Shown: positions 63,601 through 64,000 of the stretch, piece after piece
Layout of the letters: every line of letters starts with the position of its first letter
Numbering within the stretch: position 1 is the stretch's first letter
Assembly: GCA_002840905.1 (NCBI GenBank)
Contig: PHDD01000011.1
Location: 62,001 to 126,000, forward strand
Length of the DNA: 64,000 nucleotides
Direction: 5' to 3'
DNA from: Bacteroidetes bacterium HGW-Bacteroidetes-4
GTDB lineage: Bacteria; Bacteroidota; Bacteroidia; Bacteroidales; SZUA-534
The notes under the pieces: generated by a model
Databases searched by the model: none
What the model was told of the DNA's origin: nothing
What the model saw: the letters and a program-made list of their open reading frames with translations, nothing else
Program-made: the position numbers and the translations under genes

Positions 63601-64000
63601 AGGTTAGCGCGGGCTATTTCCACGCCATTTAACCAGGCAACAAAGCCATCGTCGTAATCCATATGTAAAAGCGCTTCAACAATTTGCTCGGTATGGCTGA
63701 GCTGAAACTCTTTGCGAATAAAAACCGATAAGGTTCCTTCTGGAACCAGAGTAGCATCGTCGTTGTCGCCGTAACCAAATCCCGAAGGCCCATTTTCCCA
63801 TGAAGAAGCATCAAATCCCAAGTTTTTCCAATCATTGGGTATCGAAACTGAACCCGCGGTATAATAAAAATTATCTCCGTGGGCTATAACATTATCATAA
63901 AAAACCTGCTCTTTCCTGTCTTTACCTGAAGCAAAAACCAACATAAATTCCTTTGCTTTTAGTTCGTAATCAGGAAACTGCCACTGGAGCAAATCTGTAG
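60642..64000 (-). CDS. Secreted CotH-kinase protein with lamin-tail domains and T9SS sorting domain (N-terminus cut)
   Basis: The frame is still open at the window end, so the N-terminus is missing. About 1119 residues are visible. Order: end of a lamin-tail domain (FPDYELKAKEFMLVFASGK), a beta-sandwich insert (about 35-200), more lamin-tail-like sequence, a chitobiase C-terminal domain (IYYTTDGSEPDTT near 325), a CotH kinase domain (about 375-790, with LNMREKINEAYLENNH and LIYDTDFGFGLYN), a repeat rich in SVNVSDKSHGYVQV, a second lamin-tail domain (LVINEINYRSATEQACGDW near 890), and a T9SS type A C-terminal domain (ASAFPNPFNQQFTV ... GLYFVKI). The protein is expected at the cell surface. CotH domains phosphorylate proteins in spore coats; the target here is unknown. 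Confidence 0.88.
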   Translation of the reverse strand, partial: TDLLQWQFPDYELKAKEFMLVFASGKDRKEQVFYDNVIAHGDNFYYTAGSVSIPNDWKNLGFDASSWENGPSGFGYGDNDDATLVPEGTLSVFIRKEFQLSHTEQIVEALLHMDYDDGFVAWLNGVEIARANLGTPNTAVPYNQVADTYIEPFMINGKEPEKYLLANFESLLLEGTNVLAVQVHNNSNTSSDLTLIPFLTFGYSLPVEPTNPMPEVLALTKKQFHTNFKLGAEGERLYLVSPDGEIVDIADSVALPSDVSYGRFADGEESWYYFGEPTPGTSNQTRAYAELTKSQVNFSIPGGVYSSMQTLSLSSTGATAIYYTTDGSEPDTTDTKYTGPISVSTSKVIRAIAVNSEQLSIYPSLQTYIIESRDIKLSILSLTTDPYNLWDYNYGIYVFGPNAESSNPFKQANFWMDWERPVFIELADANGTKVFESPGGTKIFGAYSRAAGLNSLNDDPKKSQKSMALFARKAYGNSSFDYPFFKEREHQQYQSFIIRNSGNDWNYTAFRDAMMTGLLNELDIDRQAYQPVVVYLNGNYWGLLNMREKINEAYLENNHPQVDADKVDILEGNAWVVEGSADHYNQMMNFIRSNDISKANVYDSIKKLMDITNFMDYQIAQIYFDNGDWPGNNIKFWRPQTPTGKWRWLIYDTDFGFGLYNVDNYKYNTLNFALATNGPDWPNPPWSTYLLRRLLENPEFKSEFINRFADRMNYDFKKVRVTHLIDSLKANIASEIPYHNNKWNHMWDFEGNVVRMKTFGNNRSDAVYGHIDSRFGLGGKAYLSVNVSDKSHGYVQVSSLKLKNFPWIGAYFRNNPVRVTAIPNPGFEFSHWEGISSTLASELLNFTSANTSIKAVFKVSVKEYNSLVINEINYRSATEQACGDWVEFFNTTSGPIDVSGWVFKDADNSHAYIIPSGTIIPPKGFLVLYERETKFKFVYPSVSNAVGPFDFGLSSAEEALRLYDSAGRLIDSVLYMGEEPWPSIENGGETLSLIDPYKNNEPYYRWELSAGYGTPGAQNDNYNSIRPSVSLNQVLASAFPNPFNQQFTVRWKNQSGHKVTIQLFDFKGSQIGLVEEKTYPAGTFEVVYATETVLPTGLYFVKITYDDSTSQLIKLIKQ

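Overview
This 64 kb chromosomal window comes from a member of the Bacteroidota. The evidence is a TonB-dependent receptor paired with a DUF4249 lipoprotein, type IX secretion (T9SS) parts (PorP/SprF, OmpA/PD40 proteins, type A and type B C-terminal sorting domains), TAnnTTTG-type promoters with a TTG element 19 bp upstream, the purM-prfA-pyrF cluster, and adjacent glutamine synthetases of types II and III. The general style suggests a free-living, probably marine member of the class Bacteroidia (Marinilabiliales-like). That placement is inference. I saw no phage, insertion sequence, CRISPR array or replication origin.

Layout. 1-8 kb: the end of a SusC/TonB-type receptor with its DUF4249 partner, a GNAT enzyme, a D-2-hydroxyacid dehydrogenase, an MFS carrier, and a PiT phosphate transporter translationally coupled to its DUF47 partner. 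8-15.6 kb: a divergent T9SS adhesin module (OmpA/PD40 protein, PorP/SprF protein, and a 1458-residue PKD adhesin with a gliding-type C-terminal domain). 15.6-18.6 kb: a large ABCG-like fusion transporter. 18.6-34.3 kb: a dense signalling region with a receiver fused to a degenerate kinase, two envelope proteins, a cobalamin-binding candidate photoreceptor with an unknown helical protein and a histidine kinase, an eight-PAS membrane protein without a kinase, an SBP-PAS-GAF kinase, a single-domain receiver and a hybrid kinase. 34.3-35.8 kb: a noncoding stretch with several hairpins, a small secreted protein and a possible 55-residue microprotein.

35.8-48.2 kb: a PorE-like protein, thiol peroxidase, purM-prfA-pyrF, lipoproteins, an S41 protease, YaaA, DNA polymerase IV and an LRR protein. 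48.4-54.7 kb: mutS, tRNA-Leu and tRNA-Gly, an O-methyltransferase, an SDR-Dus pair and a small envelope protein. 54.7-59.8 kb: GSII, GSIII and an M20 dipeptidase, all on the minus strand. 60-64 kb: a small lipoprotein and a large secreted CotH-kinase protein cut by the window end.

The most interesting part is the compact operon at 21.5-23.8 kb. A stand-alone B12-binding protein carries the W-x9-EH signature of CarH-type light sensors, overlaps a small unknown helical protein, and is followed 3 bp later by a PAS-containing histidine kinase. This looks like a cobalamin-based photosensory two-component input with no dedicated response regulator beside it. Other points are the pseudo-histidine kinase, the PAS protein lacking an output domain, a receiver with Arg in place of the conserved Lys, tandem overlapping hairpins at 34.66-34.75 kb, and a duplicated 5' fragment of tRNA-Leu.
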